This document shows positions 8,668-18,078 of a DNA stretch of 64,000 nt, one piece after another. Position 1 is the stretch's first letter. The number at the start of each line of letters is the position of its first letter. The notes beneath the pieces were generated by a model, which was given only the letters and a program-made list of their open reading frames with translations, was not told the DNA's origin and made no database searches. Source of the DNA: Branchiibius sp. NY16-3462-2 (GTDB lineage: Bacteria; Actinomycetota; Actinomycetes; Actinomycetales; Dermatophilaceae); contig NZ_LVCF01000001.1 of NCBI RefSeq assembly GCF_001594145.1, positions 635,032 to 699,031 of the forward strand. Direction: 5' to 3'. A program made the position numbers and the translations under genes.

Positions 8668-10071
8668 TCACAGGGACACGACGGCGGCCACGACGTTGTC
8701 GATGGCGGCGCGGGCGCCGTAGGGGCCCTGTGACTGCGGCCCGTTGGTGATGATCGCGAACACCAGCAACTGACCACTCGTGGTGCGGACGGTGCCCGCC
8801 AGTGAGCTGACCCCGGTGAGGCTGCCGGTCTTGGCCCGCACCTCGCCCGCGCCGGCCGCGTTGGTGGATTGCAGGAACCGGTCGTCCATCGTGCCGTTCC
8901 ACCCGCCGACCGGAAGCCGGCTCATGACCTCCTGGAACCGGATGTCCGCTCCGCTGGCACCCTTCTCCAGCAGGTCGGCCAACAGCCGTGGCGGAATCGT
9001 CGTGCCGTCGGCCAGTCCACAGACATCGGCGAGTTTGACCCCGGTCATGTCGAAGCCGCTCCGGGCGACGGTGTCGCGTACCCAGGCCGTCAGGGCCGCG
9101 TCGTCGCCGGCGACCCCCTTGCTGAACGCCGCTTGCCGCACCAGCGACTCGATCATCGCGTTGTCGCTGTCCTGCAGCGCCATTCCCAGTACGTCGATCA
9201 GCGGCGCGGACTGGACGGCGCCGAGCGTGGTCCCGGTCGCCGGGCCGCTCGAACCGACACCGGTAACGCTGATCCCTTGGGCGGTGAGGTTCTTGGCAAA
9301 GGCGGCCGTCGTCGCCTGCACCGGGTCGGCGACCGCCGGGATGCCGGCCTTCGCCCGCTGGGTCGACAGGCCCAGCATCGCGATCCGTGCGGTGTAGCCC
9401 ATGCTCAGATAGGCCGGATCCCACGAGGGGACGGTGAGCGGGCCGGGTGCGTAGGCGGTGTTGACCGCCAGGACGACGGACTTCTGGCCCTTCTGCTTCA
9501 GTGCGGTCGCGACCTGCTGGGCCAGGTCCGCGAGGCCGGCGTAGCCGTTGACACTGTTCGGATCGCCCTTGCCCGGATTGAGCGCGGTGTCTCCCCCGGC
9601 GACCAGCACGATCTGGTTGCCGGTGCCGGCCACGACCTTGGTGGTGAGGCGCTGCTGCAGGCTCATCGTGTGCGAGACCGCCCACGCGGACAGCAACTTG
9701 GTGGTCGAGGCGGGTTCCATCGGAGTGCTGCCGGACTGGTCGAACAGGATCTGGCCGCTTCTGGCATCCCGGATCACGACGCCGGTCCTGTTGCCGAGCC
9801 AGGTGCTGGCCAGCGGCTTCTTAACGGCAGCGGCGACCTGTGCGGGCGTGATCGACGCGGCTGTGCTCGAAGGATCGGCAGTGGACGACGGGGAAGGTGA
9901 GGGAGGCGCGATGCTGGAGGTCGGCGTACGTGAGGCTCCAGGAGAGGTGAGCGGCGCGCGCGGCGCGTCGGCCAGCGTCAGGAAACCCGGCACCTTGTCG
10001 AAGATGTCCAGGGTCAGATAGCCCGCGAGCAGCACAAGGATCGCGACGACGCTGAGCAGCGCCTTGCGCAT
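8668..10071 (-). CDS. dacB: D-alanyl-D-alanine carboxypeptidase/endopeptidase (PBP4 type, family S13)
   Basis: A 467-residue peptidoglycan-trimming enzyme acting outside the membrane. An N-terminal membrane anchor or signal (residues 4-22) is followed by a Pro/Ser/Thr-rich linker (39-75). The penicillin-binding triad is complete: STTK at 122-125 with the catalytic Ser, SDN at 302-304 and KTG at 414-416. The insert between the first two motifs is typical of PBP4-class enzymes. The ATG has GGAGAGG just upstream. It is transcribed away from ppa, with 105 bases of shared upstream region. Confidence 0.94.
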   Translation of the reverse strand: MRKALLSVVAILVLLAGYLTLDIFDKVPGFLTLADAPRAPLTSPGASRTPTSSIAPPSPSPSSTADPSSTAASITPAQVAAAVKKPLASTWLGNRTGVVIRDARSGQILFDQSGSTPMEPASTTKLLSAWAVSHTMSLQQRLTTKVVAGTGNQIVLVAGGDTALNPGKGDPNSVNGYAGLADLAQQVATALKQKGQKSVVLAVNTAYAPGPLTVPSWDPAYLSMGYTARIAMLGLSTQRAKAGIPAVADPVQATTAAFAKNLTAQGISVTGVGSSGPATGTTLGAVQSAPLIDVLGMALQDSDNAMIESLVRQAAFSKGVAGDDAALTAWVRDTVARSGFDMTGVKLADVCGLADGTTIPPRLLADLLEKGASGADIRFQEVMSRLPVGGWNGTMDDRFLQSTNAAGAGEVRAKTGSLTGVSSLAGTVRTTSGQLLVFAIITNGPQSQGPYGARAAIDNVVAAVVSL

Positions 10072-10176
10072 ATCCCTCTCCTGCCCTGGCTTGGGGGCGG
10101 CCGCCCCGGTGCGTCAGACTGTCGGGCAACCCGCAGCGACCACCGGTCGCGACCCTACGTCAACGAGGCAGTTTCG

Positions 10177-10722
10177 ATGAGCACCGACAGCAACGCCCAG
10201 CTTGAATTCGACGTCAGCGTGGAGATCCCGCGCGGGACCCGCAACAAGTACGAGATCGACCACGCGACCGGGCGGATCCGTCTGGACCGGCGCCTGTTCA
10301 CCTCGATGGTCTACCCGACCGACTACGGCTACATCGAGAACACGCTCGGCGAGGACGGCGACCCGCTGGACGCGTTGGTCCTGCTGACCGACTCGGTCAT
10401 CCCGGGCGCCATCGTCGAGGCGCGCGCGATCGGCGTCTTCAAGATGGTCGACGAGGCTGGTGGCGACGACAAGATCCTGACCGTGCCCGCGGGCGACCCG
10501 CGCTGGGACGCCTACAACGACATCGACGACGTGGAACCCTTCCTGCTCAAGGAGATCCAGCACTTCTTCGAGACCTACAAGGCGCTCGAGCCGGGCAAGT
10601 CGGTCGAGGAGGGTTCGCACTGGGTCGGTGCGGCCGAGGCACAGAAGGTCGTCGGCGAGGCGATCGCGCGGGCGCAGGCCGAGGGCTTCTCGACCGCCCG
10701 CTGGGTCGTCCCTTCTCACTGA
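10177..10722 (+). CDS. ppa: Inorganic pyrophosphatase (family I)
   Basis: A 181-residue soluble enzyme that hydrolyses pyrophosphate to phosphate and pulls biosynthetic reactions forward. The family core is present: EIPRGTRNKYEID, YPTDYGYIENTLGEDGDPLDALVL with the metal-binding Asp cluster, and KILTVPAGDP. GAGG lies seven bases before the ATG. The C-terminus is slightly longer than in E. coli, as in other actinobacteria. Confidence 0.96.
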   Translation: MSTDSNAQLEFDVSVEIPRGTRNKYEIDHATGRIRLDRRLFTSMVYPTDYGYIENTLGEDGDPLDALVLLTDSVIPGAIVEARAIGVFKMVDEAGGDDKILTVPAGDPRWDAYNDIDDVEPFLLKEIQHFFETYKALEPGKSVEEGSHWVGAAEAQKVVGEAIARAQAEGFSTARWVVPSH

Positions 10723-10732
10723 CGCGCCACTG

Positions 10733-12655
10733 ATGCCGACCGCGCCCTACGGCTCCTGGGAGTCCATCGTCACCACGTCGATGCTGACGTCGCAGGGCGT
10801 CGGTCTGTCCAGCCCGATCCTGGACGGGGAGACGCTCTTCTGGCTGGAGTCCCGGCCCTCCGAGGGCGGCCGGGTCGGGCTGTGGCGGCAGGCTCCCGGG
10901 GGCGCGCCGGAACTCGTGGTCGCGGCGCCGTTCAACGTGCGCACCCGCGTGCACGAGTACGGCGGCGGCGCGTACGCCGCGCGGATGGGTGTCGTTGTCT
11001 TCTCCGACTTCGAGTCCGGCCGCGTCTACCAGGTGACCGACGACGGCCCGGTGCCGTTGACCCCTGGCTCCTCCGATTTCCGGTACGCCGACCTGCGGGT
11101 GCACGCCGGACGCGGACTGGTGCTGGCGGTGCGGGAGGATCATTCCGGCGGCGGCGAGCCCGTGAACACGCTCGTGGCACTGCGCCTGGGGCAAGAGGGC
11201 GCGGGCACGGTGCTGGTGTCCGGCGCCGACTTCTACTCCGACCCGCAACTGTCCGCTGACTGCGAGTTGGCGTGGACGCAGTGGGACCACCCGGCGATGC
11301 CGTGGGACGCGACCCTGATCCAGCGTGGCGTGCTGCACGATGACCTCACCGTTTCCGACGTGGTGCCGGTGGCGGGCGGCCCGGGCGAGTCGGCCCTTCA
11401 CCCCCGATGGGCGCCCGGCGGTGACCTCATCTTCGTGTCCGACCGGACTGGCTGGTGGAATCTCTACGCACAGCGCGGCGCCTCGGTCATCGCGTTACAT
11501 CCGGACGAGGCCGAATACGCCGGTCCGCAATGGGTTTTCGGCCTGTCGCCGTTCGTCGCGCTGTCGACGACCCACGTCCTGGCGGCCCGGACCTCGGCGG
11601 GCACCACCTCCCTCGTGGTCATCGAACGAGGGACCGGCGAGTCGATGACGGTGCTGCCCGCCGGGGGCACCGCCTCGCTGACGTCGTGGGGCGGCACTGC
11701 GGCGGCGCTGATCGCTGCACCGGACTGCTCGACACGACTGGCGACCATCGGTCTGGAGTCCGGGCAGTGGACCGACGTGCGGGTTGCGAGCTCGGAATCG
11801 CTTCCGCAGCAATGGGTTTCGCTGCCGCAGCAGGTCACGTGGACCAGCACGGTCACCTCCCACCCAGGCGACGTCCACGGTCTCTACTATCCACCGACCA
11901 ATCCCTCCTGGGATGCACCTGCCGGGTCGCTGCCGCCGTTGATCGTCGAATCGCACGGCGGCCCGACGTCATCGGCCTCGTCGGCCTTCTCGTTGTCAAC
12001 GCAGTACTGGACCTCGCGGGGCTTCGCGGTGCTGGACGTGGACTACCGCGGATCTTCCGGCTACGGCCGGGCGTATCGCGATGCGCTGCAGGGTAATTGG
12101 GGCGTTCTTGACGTGGCTGACTGCGCGTCTGGTGCGTTGGCGATGGCCGCGCAGGGGTTGGCTGACCCGGCGCGGTTGATCGTGCGCGGCGGCAGCGCGG
12201 GTGGCTACACGACGTTGCAGTCGTTGGCATCGACCACCGTCTTCAACGCCGGCGTGAGCTACTTCGGCATCGGCGACCTGGAGATGTTGGCGCGCGACAC
12301 GCACAAGTTCGAGTCGCGGTACATGGATGGCCTGATCGGTGCGTATCCGGCTGCGGTACAGACGTACCGGGACCGCTCGCCGATCCACCACCTGGATCAA
12401 CTGTCAGCGCCGATGCTCCTGCTGCAGGGTGCCGACGACAAGGTGGTGCCGCCGAACCAGGCGCAGGAGATGGCAGCGGCCGTCCGCGCGAAGGGTCTAC
12501 CGGTCGCGTTGATCGTGTTCGACGGCGAAGGTCACGGGTTCCGCCGGGCCGAGACCATCACCGCCGCCACCGAGGCGGAACTCTTCTTCTACGGCAGGGT
12601 CTTCGACTTCTCTCCGGCGGATTCGCTGCCGCCGATCCAGATCGACAACCTGTAA
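10733..12655 (+). CDS. Prolyl oligopeptidase family (S9) serine peptidase
   Basis: A 640-residue dipeptidyl-aminopeptidase/acylaminoacyl-peptidase-type enzyme. Residues about 1-380 form the beta-propeller, and residues about 390-640 the alpha/beta-hydrolase domain. The triad is visible: Ser488 in GGSAGG, Asp568 or Asp569 in GADDKVVPP, and His601 in GEGHGF. There is no signal peptide, so it should be cytoplasmic. The ATG at 10733 lies ten bases after ppa; the frame stays open upstream only because it runs through ppa. Preferred peptide substrates cannot be read from sequence. Confidence 0.92.
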   Translation: MPTAPYGSWESIVTTSMLTSQGVGLSSPILDGETLFWLESRPSEGGRVGLWRQAPGGAPELVVAAPFNVRTRVHEYGGGAYAARMGVVVFSDFESGRVYQVTDDGPVPLTPGSSDFRYADLRVHAGRGLVLAVREDHSGGGEPVNTLVALRLGQEGAGTVLVSGADFYSDPQLSADCELAWTQWDHPAMPWDATLIQRGVLHDDLTVSDVVPVAGGPGESALHPRWAPGGDLIFVSDRTGWWNLYAQRGASVIALHPDEAEYAGPQWVFGLSPFVALSTTHVLAARTSAGTTSLVVIERGTGESMTVLPAGGTASLTSWGGTAAALIAAPDCSTRLATIGLESGQWTDVRVASSESLPQQWVSLPQQVTWTSTVTSHPGDVHGLYYPPTNPSWDAPAGSLPPLIVESHGGPTSSASSAFSLSTQYWTSRGFAVLDVDYRGSSGYGRAYRDALQGNWGVLDVADCASGALAMAAQGLADPARLIVRGGSAGGYTTLQSLASTTVFNAGVSYFGIGDLEMLARDTHKFESRYMDGLIGAYPAAVQTYRDRSPIHHLDQLSAPMLLLQGADDKVVPPNQAQEMAAAVRAKGLPVALIVFDGEGHGFRRAETITAATEAELFFYGRVFDFSPADSLPPIQIDNL

Positions 12656-12695
12656 CCCGAGGACGACCTCGCCGCGCCGACCGGCGCGTCCCCTC

Positions 12696-12724
12696 TTGAC
12701 ATGAATGCCTCGTCAGGTTCTACT
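12696..12724 (+). promoter_or_regulatory. Candidate promoter of the ABC importer operon
   Basis: A perfect TTGACA at 12696-12701 is followed 17 bases later by TCTACT (12719-12724). It sits 50 bases before the binding-protein ATG. Between them the hexamer TGTTAC occurs twice (from 12728 and 12750); together with GGTTCTAC it may form the operator of the TetR regulator in the operon. The operator part is a guess. Confidence 0.5.
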
Positions 12725-12773
12725 TCCTGTTACCTGAATCACATCTCATGTTACTTCTTGGAAGGGTCCGGTC

Positions 12774-13973
12774 ATGCGCGGTACAACGGCGTCACTCGGT
12801 TTGGCAGCACTCTCTTGCAGCGCTCTCGCACTCAGTGCGTGTGCGCCCTCTCCCAGCCAGGGGGCCGGGACATCCGGCGCCGGCGGCGACGTGGTCAAGG
12901 TGGGGATGATCTCCTCGCAGACGGGCCCGCTGGCCGGTTACGAGAAGGAGTATCAGAACGGTGTGGTGGCGGGCATCGACTACGCGACCAAGGGCACCGG
13001 CGCCGTCGACGGCCACAAGATCGAGGTCACCTGGCGGGATGACGGTGGCGACCCCGACAAGGCAGTGAGCGCCGCGAAGGACCTCATCGGCAAGGGCTAC
13101 AAGATCCTGGGCGGCAGTGTCGACTCCGGTATCGCACTCAAGCTGGCCGACCAGGCGCAGCAGAACAAGGTGCTGTTCCTGTCCGGACCCGCGGCCAGCG
13201 ACAAGATCACCGGAGCCAACGAGTACACCTTCCGCTCCGGCCGTCAGACCTACCAGGACGTCGCGACCGCTGCCACCTTCGTCAAACCCGAGGGCGCCAA
13301 AATCCTTGTCTTCGCACAAGATTCGGCTTTCGGCCAGGGCAACGCCGCCGCGGTGAAGGCGGTCATGGGATCCAAGGGAGCCACCGTCACCAACCTCCTG
13401 GTGCCTGCGGACACCACGGACTTCACCTCCTTCGCCCGGCAGATCGTCACCCAGAAGCCGACCATGGTCTTCGTCGCGTGGGCCGGTGCGACCACCGCTG
13501 CGATGTGGCAGGCGCTCGCCCAGCAGAACGTCTTCGGCAGCACGACGGTCGTGACCGGTCTGGGCGATTCCCTCACGTACGGCGCCTACGGCGCTGCCTC
13601 GGGCAAGGTCGACTTCCTCAACCACTACTTCCCGGGTGCCGGCGGTGACAACCCCGTGGAGAAGGCCATGACCGACAAGCTCAAGGCAGCGGGCGCCAAA
13701 CCCGACCTGTTCAGCCCCGACGGATTCGTGGCCGGGCAGATGCTGGTCCGGGCGATCGGCGAAGGCGGCGGCACGGACGTGCCCAAGATGATCTCCGCCC
13801 TGCAGGGCTGGAGCTTCGAAGGACCCAAGGGCCCGATGACGATCCGCGCCGGCGACCACGCCCTGATCCAGCCGATGTTCCAGGTCAAGCTGACCGGCAG
13901 TGGCACGTCGTGGACGCCGTCGGTGGTCACCACGGTTTCTCCCGAGTCTGTGGCACCTCCGGAGGCGAAGTGA
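12774..13973 (+). CDS. ABC transporter substrate-binding lipoprotein (branched-chain amino acid type)
   Basis: A 399-residue periplasmic-binding-type lipoprotein. The lipobox LSAC places the acylated Cys at residue 23. The mature protein starts with VKVGMISSQTGPLAG, the ligand-pocket start typical of LivK/AmiC-like (type I) binding proteins. GGAAGGG lies upstream of the ATG. It is the first gene of an operon with two ATPases, two permeases, a TetR regulator and two hydrolases. The companion hydrolases suggest the ligand is not a plain amino acid but an ester, amide or aromatic compound; this is inference. Confidence 0.92.
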   Translation: MRGTTASLGLAALSCSALALSACAPSPSQGAGTSGAGGDVVKVGMISSQTGPLAGYEKEYQNGVVAGIDYATKGTGAVDGHKIEVTWRDDGGDPDKAVSAAKDLIGKGYKILGGSVDSGIALKLADQAQQNKVLFLSGPAASDKITGANEYTFRSGRQTYQDVATAATFVKPEGAKILVFAQDSAFGQGNAAAVKAVMGSKGATVTNLLVPADTTDFTSFARQIVTQKPTMVFVAWAGATTAAMWQALAQQNVFGSTTVVTGLGDSLTYGAYGAASGKVDFLNHYFPGAGGDNPVEKAMTDKLKAAGAKPDLFSPDGFVAGQMLVRAIGEGGGTDVPKMISALQGWSFEGPKGPMTIRAGDHALIQPMFQVKLTGSGTSWTPSVVTTVSPESVAPPEAK

Positions 13974-14722
13974 GCCAGGCCAGCCTGGAACTGCGGTCCA
14001 TCACGCTCACGATCGGCGGCGCACATATCCTGCGCGGAGTCGACCTGGACGTCGCCGGCGGCGAACTGATCGGGGTCATCGGGCCCAACGGCGCCGGGAA
14101 GACGACCCTGTTCAACGTCATCTCCGGGTTGGTGCGGCCGACCGGCGGACAGGTCGTCTTCGACGGCCGGGATGTCACCCGCGACCGGGTGGCCCAGCGC
14201 GCCCGGGCCGGGCTGGGCCGGACGTTCCAGACCTCCAGCCTGTTCCCGGGCCTGAGCGTGCGGGAGAACGTTCGGCTGGCCGCACAGGAACGCCTCGGTC
14301 GGGCACTGAGCCTGGTGCGATTCCCGCGGTCCGGCGACGAGGCGACCACCATCGCCGATGACTGCCTCACCCAAGTCGGCCTCGGCCACCGCGGCGATGG
14401 CCGCGCCGGTGAGCTGTCGCACGGCGACAAGCGCAAGCTCGAGATCGCCGTCCTGTTGGCCGCGGATCCGTCGATGGTCCTGCTGGACGAACCGATGGCC
14501 GGGGTGGCCTCCGCCGATGTCCCCGGACTCGTGGAGGTGATCGGGGGGTTGCACGCGGGCGGCCGCACCGTGCTGATGGTCGAGCACCACATGGACGTGG
14601 TGCTCGGCCTGGCCGACCGGGTCGCGGTCATGCACCGTGGTCAACTCCTGGCGTGTGACACCCCAGCGGCCGTGATGGCCGACCCGGAGGTCCAGTCGGC
14701 GTACCTGGGAGATGTGGCATGA
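13970..14722 (+). CDS. ABC transporter ATP-binding protein, LivG type
   Basis: A 250-residue ATPase. Walker A GPNGAGKT is at 38-45, the Q-loop at Q87 in FQTSSLF, the signature LSHGDKR at 149-155 (the LSHGxxR variant usual for LivG/UrtD proteins), and Walker B MVLLDEP at 169-175. The switch His lies in EHHMD. The GTG at 13970 overlaps the binding-protein stop as GTGA and has GGAGG just upstream. This subunit looks fully functional. Confidence 0.93.
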   Translation: MSQASLELRSITLTIGGAHILRGVDLDVAGGELIGVIGPNGAGKTTLFNVISGLVRPTGGQVVFDGRDVTRDRVAQRARAGLGRTFQTSSLFPGLSVRENVRLAAQERLGRALSLVRFPRSGDEATTIADDCLTQVGLGHRGDGRAGELSHGDKRKLEIAVLLAADPSMVLLDEPMAGVASADVPGLVEVIGGLHAGGRTVLMVEHHMDVVLGLADRVAVMHRGQLLACDTPAAVMADPEVQSAYLGDVA

Positions 14723-15450
14723 CCGACACGCACACCCGCCCGCCGGTCCTGGAAGTGAGCGGCCTGAGCGCCCGGATCGCCGGGCAGCAGGTCGTGGAGG
14801 ACGTCAGCTTCGTCGTCCCTGCCAGTGGCGTCACAGCGGTCCTGGGGCGCAACGGGGTGGGTAAGACCAGCACCCTGCGCGCGATCCTGGGTCTGATCGA
14901 GCGCTCGGGCTCGGTCCGACTGGCAGGCGAGGCGATCGAGAAGGAACAGACCTGGCAGATCGTCCGCCGCGGCGTCGGCTACGTGCCCGAGGACCGGGAG
15001 GTCTTCGCCGGCCTGAGCGTCGCGGACAACCTGAAACTCGCCGTACGCCAAGCTGATCCACGCTACGACCTGGTCCGGGAGTTGTTCCCGGAGCTGACCG
15101 ACCGAGCCCGGCAGATGGCCGGAACCCTGTCCGGCGGGTAGCAGCAGATGGTGTCGATCGCCCGCGCGTTGCTGAACGACAACGTGCTCCTGGTAGTGGA
15201 CGAACCCACCAAGGGTCTGGCGCCCAAGGTGGTCACCGAGGCCGCCGACGCTCTCGCGACGGCGGCCGCCCAGGTGCCGATCCTGTTCGTGGAGCAGAAC
15301 CTCGAGGTGATCCGCCGACTCGCCGACCAGGTGGTTGTCATCGACGCGGGCCGGGTGATCCACACCGGCCCGGCGCAGGAGTTGCTCGGCGACCCGCAGC
15401 GGCTGCAACGCCTGCTCGGGGTGCACCACGACCAGGAGGTTGCCCGATGA
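14719..15450 (+). pseudogene. ABC transporter ATP-binding protein, LivF type, interrupted by an in-frame TAG
   Basis: The frame would encode 243 residues, but codon 141 (15139-15141) is TAG. It sits inside the signature motif: LSGG, stop, QQMVSIARALL, where relatives have LSGGQQQM or LSGGEQQM. Everything else is intact. Walker A GRNGVGKT is at 43-50 before the stop; Walker B VLLVVDEPT and the EQN switch region follow after it. A single C-to-T change (CAG to TAG) or G-to-T change (GAG to TAG) explains it. The 5' ATG overlaps livG and the 3' end overlaps livH, so operon structure is kept. It may be a recent nonsense mutation, a sequencing error, or a leaky stop. As read, the product would lack the signature glutamine, Walker B and the H-loop. 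Confidence 0.9.
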
Positions 15451-16319
15451 GCACCGTTGTCCTGCTGCTGATCACCGGTCTCGGACTCGGCGCGCTGTAC
15501 TTTCTGGTCGCCTCCGGCCTGTCGCTCATCTACGGGTTGATGGGGGTTCTGAACTTCGCCCACGGCGCCTTCCTGACCCTGGGAGCGTTCGCGGGCTGGG
15601 AGGTCGCCCGGCGACTCGGCACCGCCACCTGGGGCGCGGTCATCGTCGCCCTCGTCTGTGGCGCCGCCGCCGGAGCCGCCGTGGCCGTCGCCACCGAACT
15701 GGTGCTGATCCGCCCGCTCTACGAACGCCACATCGAGCAGGTGCTGGTCACCGTGGGTCTCGCGTTGGCCGGCGTCGCGCTCTTCATGGGGATCTGGGGT
15801 CCTGATCCGCATTACTTCGACAAACCCCCGTGGATGGCGGCGACCACCGACGTGCTGGGGGCCAGCGTCCCCAACGACCGGTTCGTGGAGATCGCCGGCG
15901 CGCTGCTCGTCCTGGCCGCCATCCTCGCCTTCCTGAAGTTCACCCGCTACGGGTTGGTCATCCGCGCCGGGGTCGAGAACCGGGCGATGGTGACTGCCCT
16001 GGGCATCGACGTACGGCGTGCCTTCACCCTCGTGTTCGCGATCGGTGGCGCCTCGGCCGGCCTGGGTGGCGTGCTGGCGTCGCTCTACTTCGGCTACGTC
16101 TCACCGGAACTGGGCTCGTCCCTGCTGATCTTCGCCTTCATCGTGACGGTGATCGGTGGCCTGGGCTCGCTGGTGGGTTCGGCGATCGCGGCGGTGCTGG
16201 TCGGCGTACTGCAGCAGTTCGCCAATTACTACTGGGGATTCGGAGACCTGATCGTGGTGCTGCTGCTCGCGGTGGTGCTGCTGGTGCGGCCCTCCGGACT
16301 GATGGGGAGGACCGCATGA
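15447..16319 (+). CDS. ABC transporter permease, LivH type
   Basis: A 290-residue integral membrane protein with about eight hydrophobic segments. The family motif LNFAHGAF lies near residue 35, and a GLGSLVGS loop lies in the C-terminal third (EAA-like coupling region). The ATG overlaps the end of the LivF-type gene as ATGA. It forms the import channel together with the next gene. Confidence 0.93.
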   Translation: MSTVVLLLITGLGLGALYFLVASGLSLIYGLMGVLNFAHGAFLTLGAFAGWEVARRLGTATWGAVIVALVCGAAAGAAVAVATELVLIRPLYERHIEQVLVTVGLALAGVALFMGIWGPDPHYFDKPPWMAATTDVLGASVPNDRFVEIAGALLVLAAILAFLKFTRYGLVIRAGVENRAMVTALGIDVRRAFTLVFAIGGASAGLGGVLASLYFGYVSPELGSSLLIFAFIVTVIGGLGSLVGSAIAAVLVGVLQQFANYYWGFGDLIVVLLLAVVLLVRPSGLMGRTA

Positions 16320-17434
16320 ACCGCGGCAGGTTCCTGGGCCTTGCTATCGCGGCCGTCGTCGTCGTGATGTTGGCCGTGTTGCCTCTGCTGGCCCTCGACG
16401 TCCCCGGGTTACTTCCGGGACCCACGTACTCGGCCGGCACTCTCCAACTGCTCGCACTGTGCCTGGTGATCGCCTCCCTTGCTCTGGGGTACCACCTGCT
16501 CTTCGGAGTGGCCGGGCTGCTCAGTTTCGGTCACGCGCTCTACTTCGCCGCCGGCACCTACGGGCTCGGGATCGTGCTGCAGCGGACCGACTGGCCATTG
16601 ATCCCCGCGGCCTGCGTCGTAATGGTCGGCGGGATCGTCCTGGCCTACGTCCTGGGCTCGGTCTCGTTGCGCGTCTCCGGGATCGCCTTCGCCATGGTGA
16701 CACTCGCCTTCGCCCAGGCCAGCAACGTGCTGGTACGCCGCGACCCGGGTCACGTGACCGGAGGTGACGACGGACTCTCGATGCGCACCGATGCGGTGCC
16801 CGCCTCCCTGATCGGCGTCGACAACACCCGCAACCTGTACTGGATCGCCCTGCTGCTCCTCATAGTCACCTACGCAGTCGTCGTCTGGCTGCAGTCATCA
16901 CGCATCGGGCACCTCGCGGCGGCAACTCGCGAGAACGACCAGCGGGTCAGGGTTCTCGGCGGCCGGCCGTATCTGGTCCGGCTGATCGTCTTCACGATCG
17001 CCGGGACGCTCGCCACCATCGCCGGCATGGTCTACCTGCTGCTGCAATCGGGGGCGACACCGGGGATCACCACCTCCGACTTCACCCTGTCGTTGCTGGT
17101 GATGGTCGTGCTCGGCGGCGTCGGGTCGCGCTGGGGCGCCGTCGTGGGGGCGGTGCTCTACACCCTCCTCAACCAACGCCTCACGGTCATCGCGTCGTCC
17201 GACACCGTGGCCGGGCTGCCCGCTGTTCTGCGGGTCCCGCTGTCCGAGCCACTCTTCCTGCTCGGCGTCCTGTTCATCCTGGTCGTGATCTTCCTTCCGG
17301 GCGGGATCAGCGGTGCAATGGAGCGCGCGACGGCACGCCTGCGAACGGGCACGGATCCTGCCGTCGCCGGACCGGGCCGGATGCCCGAGCCGGCTGACCA
17401 ACGCGCCGACAACTCCCAGGAGGCCGTGCGATGA
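16316..17434 (+). CDS. ABC transporter permease, LivM type
   Basis: A 372-residue integral membrane protein with about nine to ten hydrophobic segments. It has GLLSFGHALYFAAGTY near residue 72 (the LivM counterpart of the LivH motif) and LGGVGSRWGAVVGA in the coupling region. The ATG at 16316 overlaps the livH-type stop as ATGA; the frame upstream is a shadow of livH. The C-terminal 35 residues are hydrophilic. Confidence 0.92.
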   Translation: MNRGRFLGLAIAAVVVVMLAVLPLLALDVPGLLPGPTYSAGTLQLLALCLVIASLALGYHLLFGVAGLLSFGHALYFAAGTYGLGIVLQRTDWPLIPAACVVMVGGIVLAYVLGSVSLRVSGIAFAMVTLAFAQASNVLVRRDPGHVTGGDDGLSMRTDAVPASLIGVDNTRNLYWIALLLLIVTYAVVVWLQSSRIGHLAAATRENDQRVRVLGGRPYLVRLIVFTIAGTLATIAGMVYLLLQSGATPGITTSDFTLSLLVMVVLGGVGSRWGAVVGAVLYTLLNQRLTVIASSDTVAGLPAVLRVPLSEPLFLLGVLFILVVIFLPGGISGAMERATARLRTGTDPAVAGPGRMPEPADQRADNSQEAVR

Positions 17435-18078
17435 GTAACACCCCCCGGACCGCGCGAGGCGAGCGCACCCGGCAGAAGCTCCTGGCTGCCGCAGAACAGG
17501 TGTTCGCCGAGCAGGGCTACCACGACGCGTCGGTCGCTCGTATCACCGAGGTTGCCGGTGTCGGGATGGGCACGTTCTACCTCTATTTCGACACCAAACT
17601 CGAGGTCTTCGACCAAGTCGTGGAGGACCTGAACCGGCGGGTACGTCGGGCGATGTACGAAGCGTCCTCGACCCAGCACACGCGCGCCGCGGCCGAGCGG
17701 GCCGGGTTCGCAGCCTTCTTCAAGTTCACCGCTGAGCATCCGGCGCTCTACCGCCTCGTGCGGCAGGCCGAGTTCGTCTCGCCCGCAGCGCTGAACATGC
17801 ACTACTCGCGGATCGTCGACGGGTACACCTCGGCCCTGCAGAAGGCGCGCGACAACGGTGAGATCGGCGACGTCGACCCCACGGTGGCCGCCTGGGCACT
17901 GATGGGCATCGGCGAGATCATCGGTATGCGATGGGTGCTGTGGGGCGCCGGAGGCCAGGGCGATCTGGAAGACCCGACCAGCGAGGTGCCCGACGACGTC
18001 TTCGAGCAGATGATGCGCTTCATCGAGCGCGCCCTCGCCGTGCCGGCGGACCAGCCCACTGCTGAGGAGACCCCATGA
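17431..18078 (+). CDS. TetR family transcriptional regulator
   Basis: A 215-residue regulator. The N-terminal helix-turn-helix covers residues 10-58 (TRQKLLAAAEQVF, then VGMGTFYLYFDTK). The C-terminal ligand domain carries about eight helices. It overlaps livM by ATGA and the next hydrolase by ATGA, so it is made with the transporter. The likely role is ligand-released repression of this operon, but the operator is not proven. Confidence 0.92.
   Translation: MSNTPRTARGERTRQKLLAAAEQVFAEQGYHDASVARITEVAGVGMGTFYLYFDTKLEVFDQVVEDLNRRVRRAMYEASSTQHTRAAAERAGFAAFFKFTAEHPALYRLVRQAEFVSPAALNMHYSRIVDGYTSALQKARDNGEIGDVDPTVAAWALMGIGEIIGMRWVLWGAGGQGDLEDPTSEVPDDVFEQMMRFIERALAVPADQPTAEETP

Noticed and set aside
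7034..8722. 562-codon plus-strand open frame
   Set aside because: It is antisense to tilS and the DUF2342 gene, which carry clear motifs.
15139..15141. TAG as a recoded amino acid (pyrrolysine or programmed read-through)
   Set aside because: No pyl genes or read-through signal are visible, and the position is the ordinary Gln/Glu of the signature. A point mutation is simpler.
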